Positions 27,678 through 38,400 of a stretch of DNA of 64,000 nucleotides are shown here, one piece after another; within the stretch, counting starts at the first letter, position 1; each line of letters begins with the position of its first letter. Origin of the DNA: Chitinophaga sp. HK235 (GTDB taxonomy: Bacteria > Bacteroidota > Bacteroidia > Chitinophagales > Chitinophagaceae); NCBI RefSeq assembly GCF_018255755.1, contig NZ_CP073766.1, forward strand, positions 4,366,001 to 4,430,000, given 5' to 3'. The position numbers and the translations under genes were made by a program. Under the pieces are notes generated by a model. That model ran no database searches and was not told the origin of the DNA. It was given only the letters and a program-made list of their open reading frames with translations.

Positions 27678-30600
27678 ATGAGAAATTTTTATGCCGGTTG
27701 TATCAGACCGGTCAAAACTCTTTTTTCCTTAAAAATGAGACTAACACTCTTTTTCGCAGTCCTTTCCACTTCTATCGCCTCCGCTACTCATATAGAAGGA
27801 CAGTCGATGGAAAAAATCAGGGTGGACATCAATGCCAGGGAATTACCGATGAAAAAAGTTTTGCAGATGATAGAACAACAATCATCGCTTACCATCGGGT
27901 ATGACCTCAGTACCATCCCTGCTGAAAGCAAGGTCAGCTACACCGCTTCCGGTAAAACAGTTGCCGTAGTCTTAAGGGAACTGTTAAGCTCTTTCCCGGT
28001 CAATGTAGTGCAGGTAAATGACAAATATCTGTTGCTTCAGTCCAGCGGTCAGCAGCAATCGGTAAAGATCAGCGGCCGGGTGACCGACAACAAAACCAAA
28101 GAAGTATTACCAGGTGTCAGCATCAGCATTAAGGGCAGTTCTTCCGGTACCTTAACGGATGTGGATGGCCGCTTCTCACTGGGATTTCCGGCGAATAAAG
28201 AAGAAGTTACACTGGCAGTGTATTTTCTGGGTTTTAAGAAGAAAGAAATCCAGCTGAGGAAAGAAAACTGCAGTGGTTTACAGATTGCACTGGAAGAAGA
28301 CAGGCTGGGCCTCGACGAAGTGGTGGTAACAGGCCAGGGTATTGACATTGCACGCCGTCGTTTATCCTCCAACATCGTCAGCATCGGAGCCCGTGATATC
28401 GAAAATGTACCGGCAGGCCGGCTGGACCAGCTACTGCAATCCCGTCTCCCTAACGCACAAATCAAAATGACCGGCGGTCAGGCAGGTGCTACCTCACTAA
28501 TACGCACCAGAGGTATCAACTCTGCCTTTATCAACTCTACGCCCATCATTTATGTAGACGGTGTGAGGATGGACAACCTCAACACTGTCTCTGCAATGGG
28601 TGGCGGAAGTGCGCAGGGTGCAGCTATCAGCGCCATTGCAGACATTCCCATGGATAATATTGAAAAGATCGAATACATCAACGGAGGTGCTGCCACCACG
28701 CTCTATGGCTCAGATGCTGCCAACGGTGTAATCCAGATCTTCACAAAAAAAGGCGGTGCAGGCACCACAGCCATCAACGCCGAAACACAGATGGGTGTAG
28801 AAACACCAACAGCCGACTTCCTGCACTTCAAGCGTACCAAAGAACTGCTGATGCAGCATGGTTTCTACCAGAAACATCATATCGGCATCAACGGAGGAAC
28901 AGACAACTTTGGCTACAGCTTCTCCGGTAACTATCTCAATTCCCAAGGAACTGAAATATTTAACCAGAATCGTAACCGCAAAATCGACTTCAGTACCGGT
29001 TTCCGGGCTGGGCTGGGTGAAAAGGTAACTTATGAATCATCCTTCACCTATGTCAACAATAAATACAAACGTAACCGTAATGGTAACCAGGGCGGCTATA
29101 CGGGATTATGGTTTACAGAAAGCGGCGCTTCTGCCATCACAGGTCCTAAATTCAACCCTGATATCGACAACCTCTCTGATGCTGATTTTGAGAAGATGAA
29201 AGCGTATGTGCGCGAAGCTGAACGTTTACAGGATAATGATATCACGGTAAACCGCTTTCAAACTTCTCAGTCATTTAAATACCGTCCACTGAAAAACCTG
29301 GTGTTTAAAGCTACCGGTGGTATCGATTACCGTGTGCAGAAAAACCAGGTGATCACTACCAACCAGTACCTTTCCTTTACCACCGGCAATCCGGTAAAAG
29401 ACCAGGGCAGCATCGCCAACAATGATCGCAAATACCTGGGCCTCACCCTGGAACTGAATGGTCAGCATGAATTTAAAACAGGACAGTTTTCATTCGTTAC
29501 TACTGCCGGTACACAATTCTTCCGGAATGAAGACCAGCAGATTGCCTATAACGGCAGCAATATCCGCGACGGCGCAAGAAATATTAAAGACGCCGCCTCC
29601 AAAACAAGTGATGAATTTTATCTGGAAGCAGTGAACTATGGCATTTATCTGCAGGAAAACATCGGATTTAAAAACAAACTGTTTCTGGACCTGGGTATCC
29701 GTGGTGATGGTAACCCTGTCTTCGGTAGCAATATTGGCATACAGTACTATCCTAAAATCGGTTTCTCCTATATCCCCAGTGCTGAGCCCTGGTTTGCTGG
29801 TATTGCAGAGATCATTTCTTCTGCCAAACTGCGCGGAGGATTTGGTATCGCCGGTAACCTGCCTACTCCCTTTGCTAACGAAAAGACGATTGCCTTCCAG
29901 GGTTACAACAACGATCAGGCGGCATTTTTCGGTCAGCCTGGCAACGACTACCTGAAGCCGGAAAAAACACATACGCTGGAAGCCGGTGTAGACCTGGGTT
30001 TTATAAAAGACCGCCTGCTGGTGTCTGCCGGTTATTTTAACGCCATGACCAAAGATGCGCTCTTTTTTGTACCTCCCACTCCTTCCTCCGGCCAATCCGT
30101 ATTTCAGTTATACAATGTGGGTAAAATACTGAACCGCGGATGGGAACTCAGCATTACCGCCATTCCGGTAGATACAAAAGATCTCACCTTACGACTGAAT
30201 GCTTCGCTGAATACCCTGTATAACAACGTGGAAAAAGCTGGCGGCGCACCTTTTAACCTCAATGGTTTCAGTGCCCGTACCATACAAACAATCGTACAGG
30301 AAGGCTCTCCTATCGGCTTCCTTCGCGGCAACTATGGCGTATTGGGTGCTGATGGCGTATTACAGTCCACCACCGCACAACAGAACCTGGGCACTACTAT
30401 TCCCAACCTGTTTGGCAGTCTGGGTCTGAATCTGCGTTACAAACAATTCGACTTCTTCGTGAACGGTGACTATCAGAAAGGTGCCTATGCCAACTCCTTC
30501 GACCGTCAGTTCCGCTTCTATTACGGCGCCAACAATGAAGGTATTCCACAGGCTGAGATAGACAAAAACAAACGTAACAACTGGCTGAACTTCACCAATA

Positions 30601-30869
30601 TGTTCACCGAAAAAACAGATTATATCAAGATCAGACTGATCGGATGCAGCTACAACTGGAAACCGGCCCTGTTCCACAAAGTGATCAAATCGGCTACCGT
30701 AAGCTTTTCCGCTATCAATCCGCTGAATTTCGCGACATCTTCCTTTGATCCTGAATCTACCATCAGTGGCAGTGCACAAGGCCAGGGTGGCGCTACTACA
30801 GGAGGCATCTCTTACGCCACCTATTCAGCACCCCGTCAATTTCTGGGCACTTTACGCTTAAACTTCTAA
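27678..30869 (+). CDS. SusC/RagA TonB-dependent transporter with STN signalling domain
   Basis: The 1063-residue protein has a signal peptide ending near SIASATHIEGQ (an internal ATG at 27735 is an alternative start). Next is an STN domain (residues about 50-120, VDINARELPMKKVLQMIEQQ with IGYDLSTIPAES), a carboxypeptidase-regulatory-like domain (VKISGRVTDNKTKEVLPGVS), and the plug (DIENVPAGRLDQLLQSRLPN, AATTLYGSDAANGVIQIFTK). The barrel ends in LGTLRLNF. The STN domain is what contacts FecR, so this transporter is both importer and receptor for the adjacent sigma/FecR pair. SusD follows 11 bp later. Confidence 0.96.
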   Translation: MRNFYAGCIRPVKTLFSLKMRLTLFFAVLSTSIASATHIEGQSMEKIRVDINARELPMKKVLQMIEQQSSLTIGYDLSTIPAESKVSYTASGKTVAVVLRELLSSFPVNVVQVNDKYLLLQSSGQQQSVKISGRVTDNKTKEVLPGVSISIKGSSSGTLTDVDGRFSLGFPANKEEVTLAVYFLGFKKKEIQLRKENCSGLQIALEEDRLGLDEVVVTGQGIDIARRRLSSNIVSIGARDIENVPAGRLDQLLQSRLPNAQIKMTGGQAGATSLIRTRGINSAFINSTPIIYVDGVRMDNLNTVSAMGGGSAQGAAISAIADIPMDNIEKIEYINGGAATTLYGSDAANGVIQIFTKKGGAGTTAINAETQMGVETPTADFLHFKRTKELLMQHGFYQKHHIGINGGTDNFGYSFSGNYLNSQGTEIFNQNRNRKIDFSTGFRAGLGEKVTYESSFTYVNNKYKRNRNGNQGGYTGLWFTESGASAITGPKFNPDIDNLSDADFEKMKAYVREAERLQDNDITVNRFQTSQSFKYRPLKNLVFKATGGIDYRVQKNQVITTNQYLSFTTGNPVKDQGSIANNDRKYLGLTLELNGQHEFKTGQFSFVTTAGTQFFRNEDQQIAYNGSNIRDGARNIKDAASKTSDEFYLEAVNYGIYLQENIGFKNKLFLDLGIRGDGNPVFGSNIGIQYYPKIGFSYIPSAEPWFAGIAEIISSAKLRGGFGIAGNLPTPFANEKTIAFQGYNNDQAAFFGQPGNDYLKPEKTHTLEAGVDLGFIKDRLLVSAGYFNAMTKDALFFVPPTPSSGQSVFQLYNVGKILNRGWELSITAIPVDTKDLTLRLNASLNTLYNNVEKAGGAPFNLNGFSARTIQTIVQEGSPIGFLRGNYGVLGADGVLQSTTAQQNLGTTIPNLFGSLGLNLRYKQFDFFVNGDYQKGAYANSFDRQFRFYYGANNEGIPQAEIDKNKRNNWLNFTNMFTEKTDYIKIRLIGCSYNWKPALFHKVIKSATVSFSAINPLNFATSSFDPESTISGSAQGQGGATTGGISYATYSAPRQFLGTLRLNF

Positions 30870-30880
30870 ATAAAAAAATC

Positions 30881-32296
30881 ATGAAAAGATATATAACCGC
30901 AGCCCTGTTATCAGGTATCCTGGCACTGGACAGCTGCTCCGTATTAAACCCGAATGTTACAGAACCTGTTTTTCTGAACAATCCCAATGCAGCCAGCAGC
31001 TGGGTAGTAGGCCTGCGCCGCCAGCTGGCGCTCACCATGAACCAGGTAGTCGTTTCTTCAGAACTGGTATCAGATAACTACTATAACAACCGTACGCTCA
31101 GCAGTAAGGTATTTGATATCCCACAGATCGATTATTACGACCTCGATGTAAATAACCTGCAGGTGCAGGTACAACGCCTGCGGGAGATGTCTGAATACGG
31201 ACTAAACAAGGTGCTCCCGGCCGATCCAACCAGCACAGCCGCCGATTCCGCAGAAGTATACTTCAGCAGCGCCTTCGCCCATATCCTTAGCGGAGAGCTG
31301 TTTGTAGGGCTTCCGGGCAGCAGCAACGGGCCGGTAGTAGCTCCCGCCGAACATCTGCAGACAGCCATCAGCCAACTGGACAAAGCCATCTCCCTCAGTA
31401 AAAACGCCACCGAAACAGGCGCCTATACCCTGCTCAAAGCCAGGGCCTACTACGCACTGGGAGATGCGGCCAATGCAGCTAAATTCGCTACAGCGGCCAT
31501 GAGTAATAACACACTGCTCCGCCAGGTAAAATATGATGGTGTGAACAACGTGTCCAATGATATGCAGACCTATCTCTTCTCCTCCACCAATAACGAGTTT
31601 GCTCCTTTGCCCCGCCTGGACTTCCTGGATCCCAAGTATTTCCATACCGGCCTCGCAGCAAACGATCAGAAACCCGTTACCATCGCCAAAGCAGAAGAAG
31701 CATGGCTGATACTGGCAGAAACACAGATAGCAGCCGGTAACCTCCCAGAAAGCCGCAATACGCTCAAACAGCTGCTCACCATCGTAGCCAACAGGCCCGT
31801 AGTGATGGTAGACGATAAAAAAGAAACCAGAAACGGCGGTAACCGCACCGACTACCCGCTGACAACCGTAAAGGTAAAATTCGATGAGGCCGATTCCCTG
31901 CGCAGCAATTATGTATTGAACCGCCAGGCGGGTAACGTCAAGGTATATACGGTTTCTGGTACCATGGTCACCGATAATGACCTGAATGCAGCCGCCACCG
32001 AAGATCAGCTGTTATACGTGCTGTACCGCCTGCGACAGGAGATCTTCATCGCAGAAGGCAGACGCATGACCGACCTGGGTATTAAATTCCCGGTGTCACA
32101 AACAGAACAGCTGAACAATCCCAACGTGAAACCTGAGCACCTGAAAGCGCAGATCCCTGCCTTCATTCCGCTCAACAGGGGCATGGACGACTTTACCTAC
32201 GATAAAGCCAATGGCGTGGTAACCATGAAGTATGACATGAATGCCGTACTGGTGAAGAACAAACATGCAAAAGAAATTTTCCCTTTCATCAACTAA
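30881..32296 (+). CDS. SusD/RagB family outer-membrane lipoprotein
   Basis: The 471-residue protein has a lipobox near residues 16-19 (LDSC). Its TPR-like helices include LLKARAYYALGDAANAAKFA and AEEAWLILAETQIAAGNLPE, and the C-terminal part has LYRLRQEIFIAEGRRMTDLG, the SusD signature for the last helices. It is shorter in the N-terminal conserved region than classical SusD but clearly of the family. It partners the upstream SusC. The next gene begins 14 bp after its stop. Confidence 0.92.
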   Translation: MKRYITAALLSGILALDSCSVLNPNVTEPVFLNNPNAASSWVVGLRRQLALTMNQVVVSSELVSDNYYNNRTLSSKVFDIPQIDYYDLDVNNLQVQVQRLREMSEYGLNKVLPADPTSTAADSAEVYFSSAFAHILSGELFVGLPGSSNGPVVAPAEHLQTAISQLDKAISLSKNATETGAYTLLKARAYYALGDAANAAKFATAAMSNNTLLRQVKYDGVNNVSNDMQTYLFSSTNNEFAPLPRLDFLDPKYFHTGLAANDQKPVTIAKAEEAWLILAETQIAAGNLPESRNTLKQLLTIVANRPVVMVDDKKETRNGGNRTDYPLTTVKVKFDEADSLRSNYVLNRQAGNVKVYTVSGTMVTDNDLNAAATEDQLLYVLYRLRQEIFIAEGRRMTDLGIKFPVSQTEQLNNPNVKPEHLKAQIPAFIPLNRGMDDFTYDKANGVVTMKYDMNAVLVKNKHAKEIFPFIN

Positions 32297-32309
32297 AACG
32301 GTCATCAGC

Positions 32310-33656
32310 ATGAAAAAACTCATATTATTCGTAGGTACGTTACTGTTATCAACCACGTACACCATAGCCCAACAGGCGAAATACGTAGTACTGATCAGCA
32401 TCGACGGCTTCCGGCCGGATTTTTACCTGGACCACTCCTGGCCCGCTCCCAACATGCAGCGCCTGAAAGGAAAAGGGGTACATGCCACCGGTGTGAAAGG
32501 TATTTTTCCTACGATTACTTACCCATCGCATACAACACTCATCACAGGTGTAACACCCGCTAAACATGGCATCTGGTATAATACACCTTTCGAACCTGAA
32601 GGAGCCAGCGGCCGCTGGTATTCAGAAACCAAATACATCAAGGCCGAAACCCTATGGGACGCAGTAGGAAAGGCTGGCCTGGTGTCTGCCGCGGTTTCCT
32701 GGCCGGTATCTGTAGGGGCGCCGGTAAACTATAACATTCCGGAGACCTTCTCACTGAGCAACCCCGGCGACCGCAGAGCCCCTACCAGTGAGCAGTCCAC
32801 CCCTAAAGGACTGTTCGAAGAAGTACAACGCTACGCCACCGGCGAACTGCAATCCACCGACCTTAACCTCCGCTATCTCGGGATGAATGAAACGCTGAGC
32901 CGCATGGCAGCTTACCTGATACGTCGCTACAAGCCCAACCTGCTCACCGTACACCTGCCCTGCACCGATGAGGTACAACACCGCGAAGGCCGGGAAGGTA
33001 ATGCTGTCGCTACTGCAGTCGCCTCTGCAGACCACGGCATCGGCACGATCCTCGAAGCCATCGAAAAAGCCGGCATCGGCGACAACACCGCCGTTATCAT
33101 CACCGGTGACCACGGCTTCGTTGACATCCATACCTCCCTTGCCCCCAATGTATGGCTGGCACAGAAAGGCCTGGCAGGCAGCAAGGAAAATCCCGGCAGC
33201 TGGAAAGCCATGTTCCATAGCGGTGGAGGATCCACCTTCCTGAAGCTGAAAGATAAAAACGATCAGAAAACACTACAGCAGGTGAAAACCATACTGAACG
33301 AACTGCCGGAAGGCATCCGCAAACAGTTCCGTATCATCGAGCAACCGGCCCTGGCCCAAACCGGCGCCGATCCGGATGCCGTGCTCGCACTCACTGCCGT
33401 ACAAGGTATTGCCTTCTCCGCCGGTAAAGACGGTGAAGCAGTCAAAAAAGCCAACGGTGGCGCACATGGCTATTTCCCTGATTTCAGGGAAATACAAACC
33501 GGTTTTGTAGCCTATGGTGCAGGCCTGGCTGAAAATGTAACAGTGCCTGTGATAGAACTCACAGACGTAGCGCCGTTGATAGCGAAGCTGCTGGGCATAT
33601 CACTCAAACAAGCAGATGGGATGGTGTATCCCGGGATGCTGAAGAAAGGGAATTAA
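32310..33656 (+). CDS. Exported nucleotide pyrophosphatase/phosphodiesterase (alkaline phosphatase superfamily)
   Basis: ATG at 32310 gives MKKLILFVGTLLLSTTYTIA as a signal peptide and 448 residues; an earlier in-frame start at 32265 would lie inside susD. The NPP-type catalytic set is present: LISIDGFRPDFYLD (first Asp), FPTITYPSHTTLITG (nucleophile Thr), TDEVQHREG (Asp/His), ITGDHGFVD (Asp-His) and GAHGYFPD (His). The family cleaves nucleotides, dinucleotides or choline phosphodiesters in the periplasm. Being last in the sigma-FecR-SusC-SusD cluster, it may process the imported phosphorylated ligand (inference). Confidence 0.93.
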   Translation: MKKLILFVGTLLLSTTYTIAQQAKYVVLISIDGFRPDFYLDHSWPAPNMQRLKGKGVHATGVKGIFPTITYPSHTTLITGVTPAKHGIWYNTPFEPEGASGRWYSETKYIKAETLWDAVGKAGLVSAAVSWPVSVGAPVNYNIPETFSLSNPGDRRAPTSEQSTPKGLFEEVQRYATGELQSTDLNLRYLGMNETLSRMAAYLIRRYKPNLLTVHLPCTDEVQHREGREGNAVATAVASADHGIGTILEAIEKAGIGDNTAVIITGDHGFVDIHTSLAPNVWLAQKGLAGSKENPGSWKAMFHSGGGSTFLKLKDKNDQKTLQQVKTILNELPEGIRKQFRIIEQPALAQTGADPDAVLALTAVQGIAFSAGKDGEAVKKANGGAHGYFPDFREIQTGFVAYGAGLAENVTVPVIELTDVAPLIAKLLGISLKQADGMVYPGMLKKGN

Positions 33657-33673
33657 AATTAACCACCTGATAA

Positions 33674-33704
33674 ACAAAAGGGAAGCTTTACCTAGCTTCC
33701 CTTT
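33674..33704 (+). terminator. Terminator after the phosphodiesterase gene
   Basis: aaaagggaagct pairs with agcttccctttt across a 6-nt loop, with a T-rich end. It faces the convergent terminator at 33743. Confidence 0.8.
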
Positions 33705-33742
33705 TGCGTTGATGACTGCCATCGTTTCGGATGCATATAAAA

Positions 33743-33772
33743 AACAACAAAGCCGCCCTGGGGCGGCTTTAT
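33743..33772 (-). terminator. Terminator after the third susD
   Basis: aaagccgccc pairs with gggcggcttt; on the minus strand it is followed by TTGTTGTTTTTT. It lies 37 bp after the SusD stop. Confidence 0.85.
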
Positions 33773-33808
33773 TGCTGTCTTCATTTTCTCACAAATCAAT
33801 GACAGGTT

Positions 33809-35392
33809 TTACCTTACCTGCCAAAAGATTTTATTATACGCTCCATCTTGTGCAGCAACAGCTTTAAAGTTGTCAGCATTCAATGTGCGTTCTTTATCAG
33901 GATAGAGTAATCTCAGCGGAGGCGTAGGCATGGTAGTAGTACCTACATCTTTCGGGAAATACAGTTTGGGATAGCCGCTTCTTCTCATCTCTGCCCATGA
34001 TTGGGGAGATAACATCACACCATAATCTACCCATTTCTGTAATCCTATTTTATTCAGGTTATCATCTTTCCCTATCGTACCATAGGCAACCTGCGGACTG
34101 GTCAGCAAAGCGCTGATTTCTGCTGCAGTAGCGGCCTGGGCAGGAGTTCCCCAGGCGCTCATGCCATTGATATTGAAATAGTAGGTAATAGATTGTTTGA
34201 TACCGTTTTCGTAGGCCGCTTTAGCATCACCACCACCCCATCTTTCATAGGCTTCCGCTTTAGAAAAACTAACTTCTGCAGCAGTTAATATAATACCCGG
34301 GAAGTTCACGTTGTTGATGAATGTTACAGAATCTATACGGGAAATAAAACCGGAGGAAATGGAGTCTGACTGACGACCACCATCCCAGGACAGTGGCACA
34401 CCAAAGTAACCACCACTCTTGTTTTTCGCAAAGAATACTCTTAAGCGCGGATCACCGGAAGGTTTCATCAGTGAATCCAGCATATAACCAGGTGCCAGAT
34501 TACCACCCAACCCGTCACGCATATCTGTAGACAACAGGTCAGGACCTTTTGCAGCTATCTGTACGTTCTCAGAGACAGTCTCTATCAGCGGATATTTTGT
34601 TGGATTGCTCAGCAATGTTTGCACAATACCTTGCGCTTTGGCCTCGTCCTGGTAGGAAATACGCATCGCCAGGCGTAACATCAGTGAGTTACAGTATTTA
34701 CGCCATGCCACCAGATTACCTTTCAATACAAAGTCCTGCTTGGTCAATTTATTCTGATAAAACTGGTCTGCCTGCACAGTAGACAGGTAGTCGCTGATCC
34801 GTTTCAGATCAGTTAATGCCAGATCATATACATCTTTACCTTTATCATACTTCGCCAGTATCAGCTCTCCTCCGGTAGCATTCAGTTTACCGGCATCGGT
34901 AAAAGGAATATCTCCCCATAAATCCACCATCTGCGTAGCCTGGTCATAAACAAAAATACGCGCGGTTTCCATGAACAGTAAATAACCTTGTTTTTCCGCA
35001 TCCGTTTTAAGGGCATTATACAGGCGTTCCATTTCGCGGAAACTCGCTATAGGACCGGAAAAATTTGAACCTGGTGCAGTATAGAAATCATTCCAGCGGT
35101 CCTGCGTATAGTTCACTGTTTGCTCATACATGCGGTTAGTATTTGCAAAACCCAATGACTGCGCATACCGGCTCGTTTGAGGAGCAATAAACGTATACAG
35201 GTTCCAGTAGTTAGGAATAATACGCCTGTTTTTGAATAAACCACTGTATAAACCGTCGATATTTGCTAAGGTTGTTTTCTCCGGATCATAATACCGATCA
35301 TCAAACTGCGATTTTTTGCACCCTGAGAAAATGCCCGCTGACACCGCGGCCATCATTGCTATTATCAGAATATTCCTTTTCATTTTTCTCAT
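33809..35392 (-). CDS. SusD/RagB family nutrient-binding lipoprotein (SusD-like type 2)
   Basis: The 527-residue protein has a lipobox near residues 22-25 (FSGC), after an N-terminus with two possible ATGs (35392 or 35383). It matches the SusD-like_2 subgroup: YDPEKTTLANIDGLYSGLFK, DQATQMVDLWGDIPFTDAGK, LMLRLAMRISYQDEAKAQGI, EVSFSKAEAYERWGGGDAKA, and WVDYGVMLSPQSWAEMRRSG near the C-terminus. It pairs with the SusC gene 17 bp upstream. Substrate unknown; no enzymes flank this pair. Confidence 0.94.
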   Translation of the reverse strand: MRKMKRNILIIAMMAAVSAGIFSGCKKSQFDDRYYDPEKTTLANIDGLYSGLFKNRRIIPNYWNLYTFIAPQTSRYAQSLGFANTNRMYEQTVNYTQDRWNDFYTAPGSNFSGPIASFREMERLYNALKTDAEKQGYLLFMETARIFVYDQATQMVDLWGDIPFTDAGKLNATGGELILAKYDKGKDVYDLALTDLKRISDYLSTVQADQFYQNKLTKQDFVLKGNLVAWRKYCNSLMLRLAMRISYQDEAKAQGIVQTLLSNPTKYPLIETVSENVQIAAKGPDLLSTDMRDGLGGNLAPGYMLDSLMKPSGDPRLRVFFAKNKSGGYFGVPLSWDGGRQSDSISSGFISRIDSVTFINNVNFPGIILTAAEVSFSKAEAYERWGGGDAKAAYENGIKQSITYYFNINGMSAWGTPAQAATAAEISALLTSPQVAYGTIGKDDNLNKIGLQKWVDYGVMLSPQSWAEMRRSGYPKLYFPKDVGTTTMPTPPLRLLYPDKERTLNADNFKAVAAQDGAYNKIFWQVR

Positions 35393-35409
35393 TTTAAAAA
35401 ACAGATCAA

Positions 35410-38400
35410 TTAAAAGCTCAATCTAAGATTCACCCCCATGGTACGGGAAGCTGCTGTGGTACCGGATTCAATACCCTGGCTAACAAAGCTGCTACCAATA
35501 CCCACCTCAGGATCCAGGTTAGGCAATGATTTGTACAGATAAAACAGGTTTCTGCCAAACACGCCTACAGTGAGGTTTTGTGCCTTTACTTTGCTTTTTA
35601 ATTTCACTGGCATTGTGTAATTCAATGACAGTTCGCGGAATTTGATGAAGTTGTTATCAAATACAGCACCTTCATAAGTACTGGAAGAGCCGGAACCAGG
35701 CCATGAACCCCAGCTGTAGGTGTTCAGATAATAGCTGGCCGCATCAATGATTGTTCCGTTCTGCTTACCATCTGCTGTTAAACCATTCAGGACAACACCA
35801 TCATGATAAACTTTTGCACCAGCCGGAGCTCCGCTCCCCGCAGCTACATTTTTACCGCTACCATCTACATAGTAGGCTACACCGCCATGTTCTGCATCAC
35901 GACCGGCTAAAGTGCTCTTATACATACCGGCACCTGTACCATAGTAGTTGGAAGTAGAAATCATCTGACCGCCCCAGCGGAAATCCACCAGAAAGTCGAG
36001 GGTCCAGTTTTTATAACGCAGTGTATTGGCAAGGCCACCTGTTAAGTCTGCCTGGATGTTACCCAGTTTTACCTGATGATCAAAATCTATGATATAATAA
36101 CCGTTAGCATCAATCATGTAGTTGCCCTGCGCATCCTGTTTACGTTTGTAGCCCATGATATCACCCGCAGCCTCACCCACTCTTGCAGTTACCAGCAGGG
36201 AACCATTATCCACATTGGAAAGTACCAGTTTATCCATACCAGGCATCAGGCTTTTCAGCTTGTTTCTGTTGTAGCCCAGTGTAGCGCGCATGTTCCAGTC
36301 AAAATTACGGGTGGTAACCGGCGTACCATTCAGTGCTACTTCCAAACCATAGTTGTTGAGATCTCCTACGTTTTTCCAGATAGAGTTGGCACCGGTGCTG
36401 GAAGGTATGGTCAGGTTAATGATCTGTCCTTTAATGGTACCGTTGTAATAGGACACATCAAAGCCCAGTCTGTTGTTCAGTAATTTGGTTTCCCAGCCTA
36501 CTTCCACTTCATGTTTACGTTCCGGCTTCAGGTTATTATTACCATAAGCGCTTTGCGGAAGCAGTGCAGGTACCCCATTCATGGTATAGCCGCTATATAC
36601 TACGTTGGAAGAATATATACCGGCAGCAGTAGCTACTTCACCGTAAGACAAACGCAGTTTGCTGTAGTCCACAAAGGAAGGGAGTTTCAGCGCTTTAGTC
36701 AGTTCCAGTGAAGCACTTACGCTGGGATAGAAATAGGCATTGTTGCCGGGAGCCAGTGTAGAAGCTCTTTCATAACGACCAGTACCCTCGAGGAACAGGA
36801 AGTTTTTATAATCAAAGCTTACAGTACCAAATAAACCATCCTGTTGATAATACTGACGGTAGGTAGAGCTGGCAGAGATCGGATTTTTTGAAGCATTCAG
36901 GCTAAACCAGTTTTCCTGCGTAAGGCCACCATTGGTACCAATACCCACAAAACGATTTTCTTCCCGGCGTGCCTGATAACCCGCGCTGGCACTGAATCCA
37001 ATGTTTTTAGACAGTTGTTTGTTGTAAGACAGTAATACGTCGCCGTATACGATGTTATACACATTGTTGTTTGTAGCATATGCACCACTTTCACCAAATG
37101 ACAGCGGAAATTCAGCTCTGTTCATGGTTTCTGCACTATACCCGGTGAAGTCATTACCTATTCTTCCACGCAACTTCAGATCTTTCGCAATTTCATAGCT
37201 CAGGGTAAGGCTGGACAACAGACGATTGGATCTTTCATCGTAGCTGTTTTCCAGTTGTTTCCAGAGAAAATCCATGTAATCATAAGCTCTGATACTGTAT
37301 TTAATCGCCTCTGCAGGATCTTTGGAAGTATCATCAAACTTCACCCACTTGTATCCTTTGCTGGTTTTATATTTGTTCATGTACACATCCATATAGTCAG
37401 CAGAACTGAAGAAGCCACCATAGTTGGAGGTTACACGGTTAATCTGCTCAGGACGGTTATGTACTTTTTCATTCACATAAGTGAGTACGATGTCTGTAGT
37501 CAGCTTAGGAGTGATTTTATAAGTCGTATTAAAGTTGAACGTATTTTTTTGTTGTTTACCACCAATCTGCACCCCCTGATAATCGTTACGGGTATAGGAG
37601 AAACGGTAGGTCAGTTTGTCGCTGGCATTTGATATCGCAACGTTAGCAATAGAGCTGTAGCCATCGCGATAGAACTGTTTCCAGTTATTTTTATGGCTTA
37701 CATACTTACGGAATTGTCCATCCCACCAGTAAACATCCTGTCCTTCCATTTTAGGGCCGAACTGGGCGTAGGCGCGGAAGATAGGCCGTATGGCATCCTT
37801 ACCATTAATAGTACCCATATGAATCCAGCCATCATCATCAGCGCCAAAAGAAGATTTATTGGTAGCTCTGTCGTAGCCCGGACCATAGGTAGTTTGCAGA
37901 TCAGGTGTTACACCCACTTGCTCAACACCATAGGAATAGTTAACATCTACGCCAAGACCTCTTCCTTTAGTACCGCTTTTGGTGGTGATCATCACTACAC
38001 CGTTACTGCCGCTGGAACCGTACAACGCAGTAGCAGCAGCACCTTTGAGGATATTGATATCGGCAATATTATCAGGATTGATATCCAGCAGACTGTTACC
38101 ACGGATACGGGTATCACTCCAGTAACCACCATTGTTCACAATATCATTACGGATAGGAACACCGTCTACTACAATCAGTGGCTGGTTATCACCATTGATG
38201 GAGTTCAGACCGCGGATCTTAATATTCACCGCGCTGGTACCGCCACCGGGAGCAGATTGAATTTTTACGCCGGCAGCCCTTCCATATAAAGCAGAAGCGA
38301 AGTTGGTAGGAGAAGACTTAACAATATCCTCACCGGATACTGTGGAAATAGCATAGCCTACTTTACGCCGGTCTTTTTTAATACCCATAGCGGTTACTAC

